Assembly (NCBI GenBank): GCA_008729055.1
Contig: SDUX01000001.1
Location: forward strand, 3,627,631-3,691,630
Direction: 5' to 3'
Length of the DNA: 64,000 nucleotides
Source: Pyropia haitanensis
Taxonomy: Eukaryota; Rhodophyta; Bangiophyceae; Bangiales; Bangiaceae
Shown: positions 24,601 to 35,578 of the stretch, piece after piece
How the letters are laid out: each line of letters opens with the position of its first letter
Position numbering within the stretch: position 1 is the stretch's first letter
Program-made: the position numbers and the translations under genes
Notes under the pieces: generated by a model
The model's input: only the letters and a program-made list of their open reading frames with translations
The model's database searches: none
What the model was told of the DNA's origin: nothing

Positions 24601-27600
24601 GTGGCGCTGTCGTGTATGGAGTCTTCCCGTCAAACGTCTCGAGAAGGAGGGCGATGGACGGCGGGGGGCCACTCTAATCCGTCAAGTGACACCCTCTACT
24701 ACGGCCTCGAATCGCGCGGTGGGTTGGTCAGGTGGCGGACACCCATTGGGGGGAGCCCGTTGTTGGGGGTCTCAGCACGACGACGACCGAGCCGTCCGGT
24801 CTTGCACGAACGCCCTCTTGTGGGCTCCAACAAGGAACGAACTCACCCTCAGAGAAGAGGAGGAAACCAGGGGGGCGGAGGGACGGGGGGGGGGCCGACT
24901 CTTTCACAGGGGGGTCTCTCATAGCCGTCCTGTCACGACGACAGTATTCCCGCGAGCCTGAGGGGGGTTTGCTAGGCCAACAGACGGCTGACGTTACCGT
25001 GTCTACGGGTCTACTGCCCGGCACAAGGGATCCACCTCCCCCTCGCGCTGTCTCGCGCGCGGGGAAGGTGTCTCGGGACGGATGCGATATATGGCCGCCA
25101 TCAGCGGCGAATCAGAACCACTCGCCAACGTGTCCACCTGCAAACACCGACCGTAGTGGCGTTCTTGGCACGGGGGGGTGAGGATGGGCGGGAGGTTGTG
25201 TGGGGGGGGGGGGTGCGGGTGGCAGGTTCTCCTCCCACCTACGCAACGCCGCGGATTGGGCCGCGCCGTCGCGATCGCTGCCATTGTGATGGCATGAAGG
25301 GCGGGTCGCACGGCCAGCGCCCGCCGTCGCAGCGCGACCACACAAGACGCGCTTGCCAGCGCACGGGCCTCGGACCGGGGCGTGGGGTGGCCGAAAACTA
25401 GACCAATTAGCGAGGGTTTTGGCGATCTGGCCCGACCAACCCGGCCGCCGACAACCGCTCCTTCCTCGTCCCGAAGCCGCGGCCGCTGAGCAACAGCCGT
25501 TTGGGCGGTCTCCCCCCCTCCTGCCGACGCGGCGGGCGCCGCGCCTTCCACCCGCTGTGGCCGCGCCACCACACGGTCGGGCGCTCCCCGCCCCCCTCCT
25601 GACGCCAGTCGACCAGACGCAACGTCGGGGTCTCTGTCGGCCGCCACACGGGCACGGCGTGGGGAGTGCTCGCGAGGTACGCGGACCGCAGAGGCGTTGG
25701 GCGGCGAGCAACGCCTCTGACGGAGTCGAGGTGGAGAGAGACCGTGCTGACAAGCCCCACCTACGGGTTGTGGGGGGCGCAGCGTGGTGGGAGGGGAGGA
25801 GGCCTCTGGATGATCGGTTGCGATCAACCAACGCCCCGCCGCCCGAGGGCGTGGAGACCGCCCGCAGACAGAAGAAACGGCTAACTAGAGATCCTCGCCG
25901 CCAACGCGAGAGCCGTTCCGGCCGAGTGAGGGGCGCGCCCACGAAGCCACTCATTTGCGCAGGGGAGCAGGGGCGGCTCTCGCCACGACGGCCGGAAATT
26001 GCGTCGAAAAGGGGACCAAGAAAGACACGTCAAGGACACGGTCGGGGCCCGCGGGTGGCACCCCCGGCCGAACCAAGGGTTGCACCAGCCGTGGTCGCCG
26101 ACGGGGCTGCCACGCAGCGGGGCGGCAAGGGCGCGCCCGGCACCGCGGCCGCGCCACCCCCGCCGCGCGCCACTCCCGCCGCGGCACCTCGCGGAGCCCC
26201 GGCGCGACCCTGGTGGCGGCCGCCGTCGTTGGCGTCCCCGTGCGCCAGCCCAAACGGGACCAGGACCATCCCTAATTGGGCAATAAAGGGCGGTCGCTGG
26301 CAGCCAGACGCACAGGTTGGCCAGTGGGAGGGGGGGCGGGGGGGGGAAGGCGCCGACTTGTGAATGCAAGTCACTCCCGTCTGTATCTGCAAGGCGGCCG
26401 AGCTGGCCCACTTGTCGCCCCCCCCACCTGGCGTGACGAGCCGGGTGGTCCACCCACCCTTCCCAGCAAGGCCGCCACGGTGCGCTGGCGACATTGCCCG
26501 TCGGCGGCACTCACGCCCCCCTCACTGGCGGCTGCGGGTGGGGAGGTGGTGCGCTCCGGGCGCGGCTCTGCGTCGGGGCCGTGCCAGGGAGGAACCGCCC
26601 GCCTGACGGATCGTCCTCGTCTCTCCTCTCCTGGCGGGGACCGTCGCCGTCGTTGGTGGTCTACGCGCGGCGGCCAACAATTGTTAACTGTCAGCTGGGA
26701 GGGGGGCCTCTTGGCTCCAGCGCCTGGCCCTCGCCAGCGTGGCGGTGCGGCCAAGGGTGGAGGCCCCAGCGGCTCGTCCAATGGACGTTAAGCCATGCTC
26801 TCCCCGCCCCCGCCTCGCCCAGTCGGATCTGAGAGGCGCTGTCAACCACCGATCACGCAATGAATCGCGACGGCTGACGGGCTCCTCTGCGCTTGCACAA
26901 CCGGTCCACGCACGGACTCCTCACGTCTGGTGGTGGCGAGGTGTGTTTCCCAGCTCCATGACGTGTCACGACACCGCCCCCCGCCACTCTCCCGCGCCCG
27001 CAGTGCCAGGCTGTGGCCTATTTTTATTTTTCTGGCGGACCAGAGCCAGCTCGCGCCGGGCTGCTCCGGCACCCGTGGCGTCTCGAGGACCCAACCATCT
27101 TGCCGCACAGCGGCAGCTTAACGGTCTCGTAGCCGCCGGACCGCGGGGCGCCCCCCCCCGCGAGTGCACCCGCGTCACGCACCTTTCGTGTGGTGGCCGA
27201 GGCGATGAGCCATCCCCACAACGACAAGCGGAGCACGGATCGCAGCCCAGCTGGGGCGGGTTCAGCGAACCCACGGCTGCAGCCCGAGTTCAGGCCGCAT
27301 TCCCAACAACGGACGGTCGGCTCGAAGCACCGCGGGCGGGGGAGTGCCATTATCCGCTGCCCACGAGCCAACGCTTGTTGAACCGGGCCGCCACCCCCTT
27401 ACTGGAAGTGTGGACGTCCGGGCCACGAGCAAACGCCACCTTCCGACACAGCTGACCACCCGTGTTGCGTCGCGCAAGTCGGAAATAGAACCACACGGGC
27501 CGCATTGCGGAACACAGAGCAGGCAGCGATCAAAGCCGTACTGGGCCATGACAGGCGCGAGTAGGCAAAACAGACAGCGCTGGTTGTTCTGGCTCGAGAG

Positions 27601-29489
27601 ACCAGCTGCTCATCCATTGTCTCGCGGTACCCTCCTGAGTTCCGCCTCCCGCGTTAGACGGACCGCCGCGGCGGCGGAGCTCTTCTCTACTTTTCCTCTC
27701 GCACCCTCATCTTGCGCAGATCGGTCTCCTGTGGACGTCGTATTTCCGGGCGACACTGGTGCGGGCAAAGGCCTTGTTGCCAGCACAACCGCGGCGCACT
27801 CTGTGTGGTCCAGCCCGCGTGGGGCCAGCCTCCAGCGCTGCAACATCGTTTGGGTGGGTGGTCCCGTGGTGTCCTGCTCTGTGCGGCTGCTTGCACTGCT
27901 GAGTCTGTCGCCGCGAGGGCCTGTCTATGCTCGCAGGTCGGGGAAGGGATGTGGAGGGTCAGGGAACAGCGGAGGGAAGGCAGTCGTAGGCAGGGGTGGG
28001 GGTTGGGACGGCGGGCCGGCGGTTGAGAGGAGGGACTCACAGGCTCTCCACGGGAGGGAACAGGTGCCGCCTCTCTCGCAAGTGCTACACGCATCACCAA
28101 AAGGAAGTAGGATCTAGGCAGCAGCATTGTCGTGTGCCACACACCTCATCTGCGCATGAGCTCACGCGGAAGCTGCGCCAGGATGGGTACGAGCCCCCAC
28201 GGGCAGTTCCCGATAATAGTACGAGCCGGAACAGCAGCAGAGGTCTGGCGGTCGGTGAGTCCTTCCGGGAGACGATCGGCAGCTCTCTCAGCCGGGCGTA
28301 GACGACGGTGAGTGCATCCATCAAAGAAGACAGGAAAAGCAATACCAGCAAGACACCGTCGACAATGTCTTCCTAGCGGCCTCGACACAGCATAGCTGTA
28401 GCCCAGCTGGATCAAGAGTCAGAGCACTACGGCGGCGTGCAAATGACCAAGCGGTGCACCGTAACCTGTTGGTCGCACGGCCGAGGCGGGGGGGGGCGCA
28501 ACAGCCCTTGGCTCCACCGCGCCCCCTCCCCCCTCCCCCGCCGACGGGCACTCACGCAGACCCGATATAGAGGCGCGGCGTTCGCACAAAAGGGGTGGCT
28601 GGCCGCGCGGCGCGCGGGGCACCCCCGGCAGGGGCTCCAGCGCGTCCGCGATCGCGCCCCGCAAAGGGGCATGAGCTGGTGGGAGGGCAGGCCCGCGGCG
28701 CGATCGACGGGTATATTTTGGGAAGATCCACACCGCCGGGGAACTGCCCCAACTGGCGAGAGGAGGAGCGTGTGGGGGGAAAAGAGAGGGAGGCGGGACT
28801 CGGGGCGTAGAGTTCCCGATCCCCACTCCCGATCCTCGCTCCCGATCCAGGACGAGTGTCTCCCGCGCCGGCTCCGTAGCTTGCACTCGCCACTGTTCCG
28901 CCGCAACCCGCGACTACGCGACGGCCTCCCCCCCCTCTCCTCCGGTCCACCCGCGATTACGCGACGTCTGCACAGGCCCGGCCCCTCCGCAGCCACTCAA
29001 CCTGCGGCTGAGCGCCGCCGCGTCTATTTTTATCAGCTGTCCGTGAGGCGCGCGTCTCGAGAGCACGACGCACCGACGAGCCGGCGGCGGTCCGCGGCGG
29101 CACACGTCCCCCCCGCTGCAGACGCGTTGGGCCCTGGCCGACGGGTGAGAAATGGACACATAAATACAGCAGTTGTTTGATGAAAGTGGCGAAACCGGCT
29201 TATGACCGGCGGCGCTGTGGACGAGACGCAGCCGCGGGCGGACGCGGGGCGCCGCGCGTCGTGCAGAGACTCGCGGCGAGGAGCGGCGGGGGAGGACCCC
29301 GGGAGCCGCGGCGCAAGCCCGCCGGGACGGGCCGCCGGGCGCGCCTCGCGCGTCGCGTGGGGTCGCCCATGGGTGGCCCTCTCCCCCCCTCCGCCCCGCT
29401 CCCCCCGCGGGGCGGCCGCCGCAAACCAACACACCCTCGCCGGTTCTGTCGGGACGGCAGCCGCCGCTCGGGCAGCCTCAGCCCCCCGC
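24601..29489. other. gene-poor intergenic region
   Basis: Composition is more moderate than the preceding 4 kb. Open frames up to about 330 codons exist (for example 25353-26363 plus) but lack domains and strong codon-position bias. I found no RNA gene, no transposon end and no clear repeat. The 3' end of the GT31-like gene begins at 29490. Confidence 0.4.
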
Positions 29490-30836
29490 TCAGGCAGCCG
29501 CCGCCACCCTCGACACGCACATCCGCCTTGGCGTGTGCACGTACGTGCCCGCCCCCCGGCACGCCACCTCGTCCGCCACGTCCTGGTAAGTCACCCGCGC
29601 GTCGGCGCCGCGGGTGGCCGCGACGCGGTCCGCCACCGCCGCCAGCTGGGCCATGTCCCCCGGCAGGGAGCCGGTCGCCGAGTCGAGCCGGAACCGGTGC
29701 TCAAACGCGTGGAAGGACACGACAGGCGCGTCGCCGCCGCGGGGCGCCCGCTTCCACGGCGCCCGCTCCACGCCCGGCAGGCCGACCGTGCGCACACGGC
29801 CGGCAAGGCCCGACACGTACTGGATGCACAGGTATAGGCGCTGGGAGCCACACGCGGCGCACAGGCCCGCGGTGGCGGCCTCGCACGCCTCCACGTGCGG
29901 CCGCAGCGCCGCGACGAGGGCGCGGGAGAGGACGACCGCGGCGCCCTGTGGCAGCGGCGCACACGTCGGGCAAAAGGTGTGGCGGCACATGCGGGAGGTG
30001 GCCGCCACCGACGGGGACGTGGCCGCCTCCTCGGCGGGCGTCAGGTACCCGTCGTCGCCAGGGAGGAGGCAGGGGGGCTGCTCCTCCCCTGCCACCGCCG
30101 TCCCCGTCGTGGCGGCGCCGTGGACGGCGCGCAGGTGGGCGGCAAACGGCCCACCGCCGCCATTGTCCACGCGTGGCGCCTCGAGGGCGCCCCCCCACAG
30201 CAGCTCCGCCGCCGGGTCGGCAGCACTGGCGGCCAGCGCGTCGCGGAGCCCCCCGTCAAAGACGTACGTGTCATCGTCAACGAGCGCCAGCCAGTCGACC
30301 GACGCGTCAGCGGCGAGGCGCGTATCCCACGCATCCCGCAGGCGCACCAGGTGGGACCACGAGCCCATCCGGTCGGGGTGCGCCTCGTCGGCGGGGCGGG
30401 ACGGCGCCACCACCCGCACCCGCTGGGGGATGGTCCGCGCCGCCGCGGAAGACCGCGGCGACCGTGGCGACCGCGGTGACCGCGGTGACCGGGGGGACCG
30501 CGGCGACCGGGGGGACCGCACCCCACCCGCCGCCCGCGGGGACTCGTTGGTGTAGATGGTTACATCGCCGACGGGGACCGCCGCCATCCACGTCCGCGCC
30601 GCGGCAGGGATACGGGCGGAAAAGGTGGGCGCCCCCGCGAGGACGGCGTACGCAATGGACCCGCCGGGGCCGCGCCGCCGCGCCGCCGCGGGCGCATCGT
30701 CCCCCGACGCCTGGCGGGAGAGGGGCGCCGCCGCCGCGTCGTCAGCATGCGCGGGGGCGGCCGCGGCAGCGACGGCGGTGAGGGCGAGCGCCACCGCCGC
30801 GAGCGGCCGCGTGTTGGCGGGGCGGCCGGCCGGCAT
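29490..30836 (-). CDS. Fringe/GT31-like glycosyltransferase, secretory
   Basis: 448 residues, TGA stop. The ATG at 30836 opens a signal peptide or anchor (Ala/Leu-rich core, ending near AHADD). A disordered stretch holds about seven RSP repeats (residues 107-130). The catalytic region has the Fringe/beta-3-glycosyltransferase order: HLVRLRDAWD, then VDWLALVDDDTYVF with the metal-binding DDD at residues 187-189, then LLWGGAL, a Cys-rich insert (CRHTFCPTC), GAAVVLSRALVAAL, and a late VVSFHAFEHRF segment. Such enzymes transfer GlcNAc or galactose to protein-linked sugars in the Golgi. Donor and acceptor cannot be told from sequence. The Cys-rich insert and the RSP array are not usual for the family. 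It is divergent from NAA30 with a gap of about 0.7 kb that must hold both promoters. Confidence 0.75.
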   Translation of the reverse strand: MPAGRPANTRPLAAVALALTAVAAAAAPAHADDAAAAPLSRQASGDDAPAAARRRGPGGSIAYAVLAGAPTFSARIPAAARTWMAAVPVGDVTIYTNESPRAAGGVRSPRSPRSPRSPRSPRSPRSPRSSAAARTIPQRVRVVAPSRPADEAHPDRMGSWSHLVRLRDAWDTRLAADASVDWLALVDDDTYVFDGGLRDALAASAADPAAELLWGGALEAPRVDNGGGGPFAAHLRAVHGAATTGTAVAGEEQPPCLLPGDDGYLTPAEEAATSPSVAATSRMCRHTFCPTCAPLPQGAAVVLSRALVAALRPHVEACEAATAGLCAACGSQRLYLCIQYVSGLAGRVRTVGLPGVERAPWKRAPRGGDAPVVSFHAFEHRFRLDSATGSLPGDMAQLAAVADRVAATRGADARVTYQDVADEVACRGAGTYVHTPRRMCVSRVAAAA

Positions 30837-31533
30837 GACGGCTGACGGGAGGGGAAGAGGAGGCAAAGGGGGCGGAGAAGATGGGCCGGGAGGGAGGTGC
30901 TGGGCCTAGTCGATGGTAGAGAGAAGTTGGCGAGGAGGCACTCAGACAGTGATGGTGCAGGCGGGTGACAGTGCCGGTGGATGAAACTGGCTCTTCCAGC
31001 CACCGCACATCGGAAGCGCTAACAAGCGCCGCCTATGTACCCGGCCACGCGGGCGGGCAGCCATGCCGCGGCCGCCACGCCACGCGTGGGTGCCCACGCA
31101 ACCCCGTGGCCACCAGCAAGGTGCACCGCGCCGGGTGGCCGACGCCGACCGAGGTGGACCGGGATGTCGCTCGCTGCTGCAACGAGGACGCCGCCCCCTG
31201 CGCGCCGTCACCGGCACCTCACTTGAGCGAGGAGAGCTCCAAAAGGGGGCGCACTAGGTACAAAAATAGGCAGCACGTCCAGGTGCGCGCCGTTGGTGGC
31301 GCCGCGGCACGGCGCGGCGGGAAGAGGACTGAGGCGGCGGGGGCTCGCCCATGTCACCGGGACGCGCGCAGGTGTCTGTTCAAAAAGTGCCCCAAGCGGA
31401 GCGGGCACCTTGGGTGTTTTCCCCTGCCCTACTCGTGAGAGAGTGAAACGTGGCAGTGATGGGACGTTAAAAAATTTCTTCTAAGTTCTTATTTCAAACA
31501 AAGAAATTACATTGTCACGTGGAACGGACGACC
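30837..31533. promoter_or_regulatory. divergent intergenic region between GT31-like gene and NAA30
   Basis: About 700 bp lies between two outward-facing genes, so both promoters should be here. An AT-rich patch at about 31465-31515 lies just upstream of the NAA30 start region. I see no defined TATA or other element, so this is a positional call only. Confidence 0.4.
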
Positions 31534-32908
31534 ATGCACATTTCGACTGGGCGGTTGGGTCGAGCCCCGTCGGTAGCTGCTCCTCGCTCGCAACCGTTTC
31601 CCGGCCATCCCCTCGCCTGCGCGGTGGTGGTGACTATGGCCGCCGCGACTCCCGCCACGCTCGGGGGCCCCACGCCCGGCTCCACCGCCTTTCCTTTAGT
31701 GCCTGTCGCTCGTGCAGCGGATGTGCGTGGACCCCCCCCTGCGGCCGCTCCACGGGGGGGCCCGGCAACCATTCGACTGGTACAGTACGTCGCGGGTGCT
31801 GGTGCGGCCCTCTCGTCCCTGTTGAGTGGCGCGCCCTGCTTCTTTGGTATGCTTCCGGTGCTGACAGGCGCGTTGAGAGGCTTCTGCGCCTGGCTGATTG
31901 GGTGCCATCAGCTGCTGACTAGGCCGGTCATGTTGCTCTTCCCTCGTGGTGCGTGGTTGGCGTGATGCACTTTGTCGGCTGCGTCCCGCTTCAGGTACCA
32001 GGATGAGCGACAGCTTCCTTTCATACAAAAGCTCATTGTACGTGGTGGTCGACTGTGCGGGCCTCTTTCTAATTGGGTTTGTTTGTGTCTTGCCCAGTGG
32101 TACTCCCGGCCCTTTCTTTTTACATCGGCGGCTTTTTACTGACTGTTGCTTCCTCCATGCGTGTGCCTCTTCTGACGTCTCCTGGCTTTGCAAGCGTTGC
32201 AGGATGGAGACCTGTCGGAACCCTACTCCATCTTCACGTATCGATACTTCCTCACGCAGTGGCCAGAGCTGTGCTTTTTGGTACGTGCCCTTCCTTGTCT
32301 CGTGCGTGGTCGCTGGCTGCGCCCCGTGCATCCTCCCCTCTTCTCAAGTGTCTGGGCTTTGTGCGTCAACCTGGCTTATGGAGCAGAACTGACAGCGTTG
32401 CTTTTTCCCTCCTCGCTTATTTTCTGCCGCACAGGCAGTAGACATTGACACCGACGCCATTATTGGCGCCATCGTGTGCAAATTGGACAGCCGCCCCAAA
32501 GTCCCCCGCCCGGTGCGGCTGTCCGGCCCCACGTACGTCTCTCGTCGTCCCATCGTCTTCCCTACCTTCCCAGGCGGCCCCCCCCCCCCGCCCCCGCCGC
32601 CGCCGCCCCCCGAGACCCGCCCCTACCTCCGCGGCTACATCGCGATGCTGGCGGTGGCCACCTCCCACCGCCGGTCCGGGACGGGCACGGCGCTCGCGGC
32701 ACGCGCGATGGAGGCGATGGTCGTCGCGGGCGCCGCCGAGGCGGTACTGGAGGCCGAAGCGTGCAACGTGCGCGCGCTGGGCCTGTACGAGAACCTCGGC
32801 TTCATGCGCACCAAGCGGCTGGAGGGGTACTATTTGAATGGGAGCGACGCGTTCCGCCTGGTCGCGCGGCTGCCCCGGCCGGCGGGTGAGGACAGCGCGC
32901 CGCCGTAG
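31534..32908 (+). CDS. NAA30: NatC N-alpha-acetyltransferase catalytic subunit, four exons
   Basis: Exons 31534 (or 31636)-31784, 31995-32037, 32203-32280 and 32435-32908, stop TAG. Introns of 210, 165 and 154 nt all start GTACGT and end in AG. Splicing rebuilds the family sequence: [14 protein letters not shown], then [46 protein letters not shown], the acetyl-CoA loop [26 protein letters not shown] and [16 protein letters not shown]. Naa30 acetylates N-termini such as Met-Leu/Ile/Phe co-translationally at the ribosome, with Naa35 and Naa38. A Pro-rich insert sits between KLD and RGYIAML where relatives have only a few residues. A 41-nt GTACGT...CAG segment (32533-32573) there could be a fourth intron, but removing it shifts the frame unless the following C run is miscounted. 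The start is ambiguous: ATG 31534 gives 281 residues, ATG 31636 gives 247. Confidence 0.92.
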
Positions 32909-33789
32909 CGGCAGGTGCCGACACTTGTGAGTGTGGGCTACCCCGTCACATCTCCTCAAGCGCATTGATGTGTGTGGGCAGGTGGTATCCGCTGTGCTGC
33001 TGCATGTGCGTGCCGCGGCTCGGGCAGCCGTCGTTCCATCGTGCAGAGGGCGTCCCTCTGCCCTCCATGTGCCCACACAGGGAGAGCGCAAGGTACTACG
33101 GACGGTAGCGTCATCCTCCGTCGACATATGGGGCAATGGCTAGGCTGCCGACCGCGTCAAGAAAACATATTGCAAGACCTCACCACGTCAGCCGGTGCAC
33201 ACAAACGGCACCCCACGCGAAGCAGAGAAGAGCAACAACGGAGACATGCGCGACCGGTGAGCTGCTGGCGGGAGGCTGGGCAGCAGCGTTGACCCCGCGT
33301 CTGGAAACGAGGCCGGCGCGGTCGCCTCCCAGGAGCTGGCGCGGACCACGTCGGGATTGGCCGCACGAACGTCGCGGCTGTAGCGGCAGGGACCGGTGGG
33401 GAGTCTCGCCACTGCCGAGGCGGCCGCCGTGGCGGCGCCGAGCATCGACCGACTGCCGGGACGCGTCGCGGAACAGCTTTGGGGCTGCGACCGACGGCGA
33501 GTGGCCGCCGCCGACAGGGCCGCGCGGAGCGTGGCGCGACTGTGCAAGGGCGGGCGGTGGCTGCGTGAGGGTGCAAGCGCGGCCGGGCGGCTGAGGGCGG
33601 CGTACGTGGTCTGGGAAGCGGACTGCGGCAGCCGGTCTGGCATATGGGGGTGGGGCGACCGACCCACTGTCATTCCCCCACGCAGCCGCCTCGCACGTGC
33701 GCGGCTGGGACCGACAGCGGCGGCACGGCCGGTGGTCGCGCGCACCCGTCGACCGCCCCCGATACGGCGCACGCCACGTACCGCCGCCG
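32909..33789. other. intergenic between convergent genes; uncertain open frames
   Basis: A plus-strand frame at 33396-33603 reads protein-like (Ala/Arg-rich, high third-position GC) and ends at a GTACGTG donor-like site, but it has no ATG and its antisense is equally open. I do not call a gene. The rest of the stretch shows nothing recognisable. Confidence 0.35.
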
Positions 33790-34068
33790 ATTCTACGCTA
33801 GCACCACCATCCCCCCCTCCAGACGCTTGGTCAGCACCGGCACCATCGCCTGCACGTCGCTCATCTCTGGCTGGTGGCGCTGCTGGTTCAGCTTTTTGAC
33901 GCGTTCCCAGTCTTGTGTCGAATGCCGTTGCCCCTACGCCAGGTACATGGGCGTCGCCAGTGAGTCCGCTACGCAGGCGGCCAGGCGGTGCAGTCCGCTG
34001 CTGCGCAAGCTGGTGCTGGGCTCCCGGTCCATGTCAATGCATGACTCGGTCATCCGCTCACGGACAGA
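33790..34068 (-). CDS. 3' exon(s) of an unidentified gene, with an in-frame TAG
   Basis: The frame starts after a good splice acceptor (pyrimidine tract then CCCAG, exon from 34068) and reads SVRERMTESCIDMDREPS, LHRLAACVADSLATPMYLA, then TAG at 33936-33934. After it the same frame continues through a short low-GC3 stretch into QDWERVKKLNQQRHQPEM, SDVQAMVPVLTKRLEGG and stops at TAG 33792-33790. Both halves have codon-position bias typical of genes in this window and look like one helical protein. The internal TAG may be a mutation, a sequencing error, or part of a very small intron whose borders I cannot fit. The upstream exon or exons, and so the N-terminus, were not found. I do not recognise the family. 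It is convergent with NAA30. Confidence 0.45.
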
Positions 34069-34832
34069 CTGGGAATAGAGCGGGAAGGGGGGGGGAAGGG
34101 AGGGTTGCGGGTTGCAAGATGCTTGCTTCTCCGCAGCGCGTTTGGTGGTGGGATTGTGGCCACCGGGGCTCGGTGAGTAGGTTGTCGGGCATGGGGTCTT
34201 GAATGCGCCCCCTGCCGGCACGAGCCGTCTGCTACGACGGCACACCTCTCGTTCGTCTCCTCGCCTCTCCCCCCTCCCGCCCTCGTCAAAAACACACTGG
34301 GAGCGCCATTGCGAGAGAGGGGCCCTGTCGCGAAGATGTGCCGTCGAGGCGTGGCTGCTCAAATCTAGATCGGCCTGCCCTGTCTGAGAGAAGAGCCACA
34401 ACACTTCAACTTGTTTCCTTGATCCGTTCCATTGAAATCCTTCATCGTCGGTCACGAACACGTGGGTGCACTGCTGGAGCGTCCAAACGATCTCTGTAAC
34501 GTCGTCGGGCCCGCTCGCGCAAGGTCACGCATTGGATGTGTCGCCAAGATTCACCCTGCCGACTGTGCAATGCACTCTGCCGCCATCAGCAACTGCTGCC
34601 GTTCCGCGTTCCTCTGACGCATCAGGTCAGCGACGCAGCCGGTGGTTCTGGTCCTGTCCCCTTTTGGCTCTGTGCTTGGCGTTCACTGTGACCGTCTCTG
34701 AGCTCGACGCCTGCTGTGACTGTCTCCGTTCTCATCGCGCGCTGGGCCTATCTCAGCGCTCGACGCTGCTGACACTCCTGTCCCCGTCACCCCCTCCTCT
34801 ACCCTCCACTCGCCGCTGCCCAGCGGACCACC
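34069..34832. other. intergenic, moderate GC
   Basis: This should hold upstream exons or promoter of the minus-strand partial gene and the promoter of the plus-strand small gene at 34833. The last ~130 bases are C/T-rich, like other 5' UTRs here. I found no RNA gene. Confidence 0.4.
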
Positions 34833-35234
34833 ATGGGCAACTGCTTTGGGTCAGACCCGCCGCCGTCTCCCCCCGCGCCAGACGCGGTCCGGTTATCCAT
34901 CTACCTCTCGACGGGCCAGCGCGTCAAGGTGTGGGCGCTGCCGCAGGACACCCCTCCGACCATCCAGCGGAAGGTCGAGGCCGCCCACGGGCCGCAGCCG
35001 CTGGTGGCAGTCAAGGGCCAGGGGATGGTGCAGCCCGCGCTGCTCATCCGCTATCAGGGCAACTGGTACTGGTGGGAGGCGGGGCTGACCGTTGCCGCCG
35101 CGCAGCTGTCGGCCGAGTCGGAGATCAAGTACCAAGACATCTCGGACCAGCTGGCAAAGATCAAGCGCTTCTCCAACGCCCACTGGGCCGTGTCGAATGG
35201 CGCCGTGCTGGGCGGCTCCCTCTTTTCTTCCTAA
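34833..35234 (+). CDS. small protein with N-myristoylation/palmitoylation signal
   Basis: 133 residues, TAA stop, unspliced. The start sits in a near-perfect Kozak context (ACCACCATGGGC). The N-terminus MGNCFGS fits dual acylation: Gly2 for myristate after Met removal and Cys4 for palmitate, so attachment to a membrane face is likely. After a short Pro-rich linker comes a compact domain of about 110 residues: two strands around IYLSTGQRVKVWALP, then TPPTIQRKVEAAHG, PALLIRYQGNWYWWEAGLTV and a C-terminal part with DISDQLAKIKRFSN. I do not recognise the family; it may be a small beta-rich scaffold or adaptor. Codon-position GC bias supports real coding. Confidence 0.75.
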   Translation: MGNCFGSDPPPSPPAPDAVRLSIYLSTGQRVKVWALPQDTPPTIQRKVEAAHGPQPLVAVKGQGMVQPALLIRYQGNWYWWEAGLTVAAAQLSAESEIKYQDISDQLAKIKRFSNAHWAVSNGAVLGGSLFSS

Positions 35235-35578
35235 GGTGCGCATCCCGCTACGGAGGTGGCGGGGGGGAGAAGGGCGGGTCACGTGTCGCTGGGTCTCAAC
35301 CATAGCCTCGTGGGCGTTGAGGATGGTACGTTGCTTGATGTACCCCCATCCAGTCACTGTGCTGTGTCGTCACGGACTCTCGTTTTTCTTTTTGGTGGGG
35401 GCGCGTGCTGGCTGTGCACTTTCTTTCAAGTTCTGCTCCTCCGCTAGTTGAGGACAACGCCCGTGCAACTGGTCGTCCAGTTTCGGTTTCTGACGAGTGG
35501 CGTTTTTCCGTTTCCGCTGCGATCCTTGCATGGCCACCGAACCCGTCAGGTGTGGGCGCTTCCCGGGCGCTCCCCGCC

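Noticed and set aside
25353..26363. 336-codon plus-strand open frame
   Set aside because: No ATG-led domain, only moderate third-position GC and no recognisable motif.
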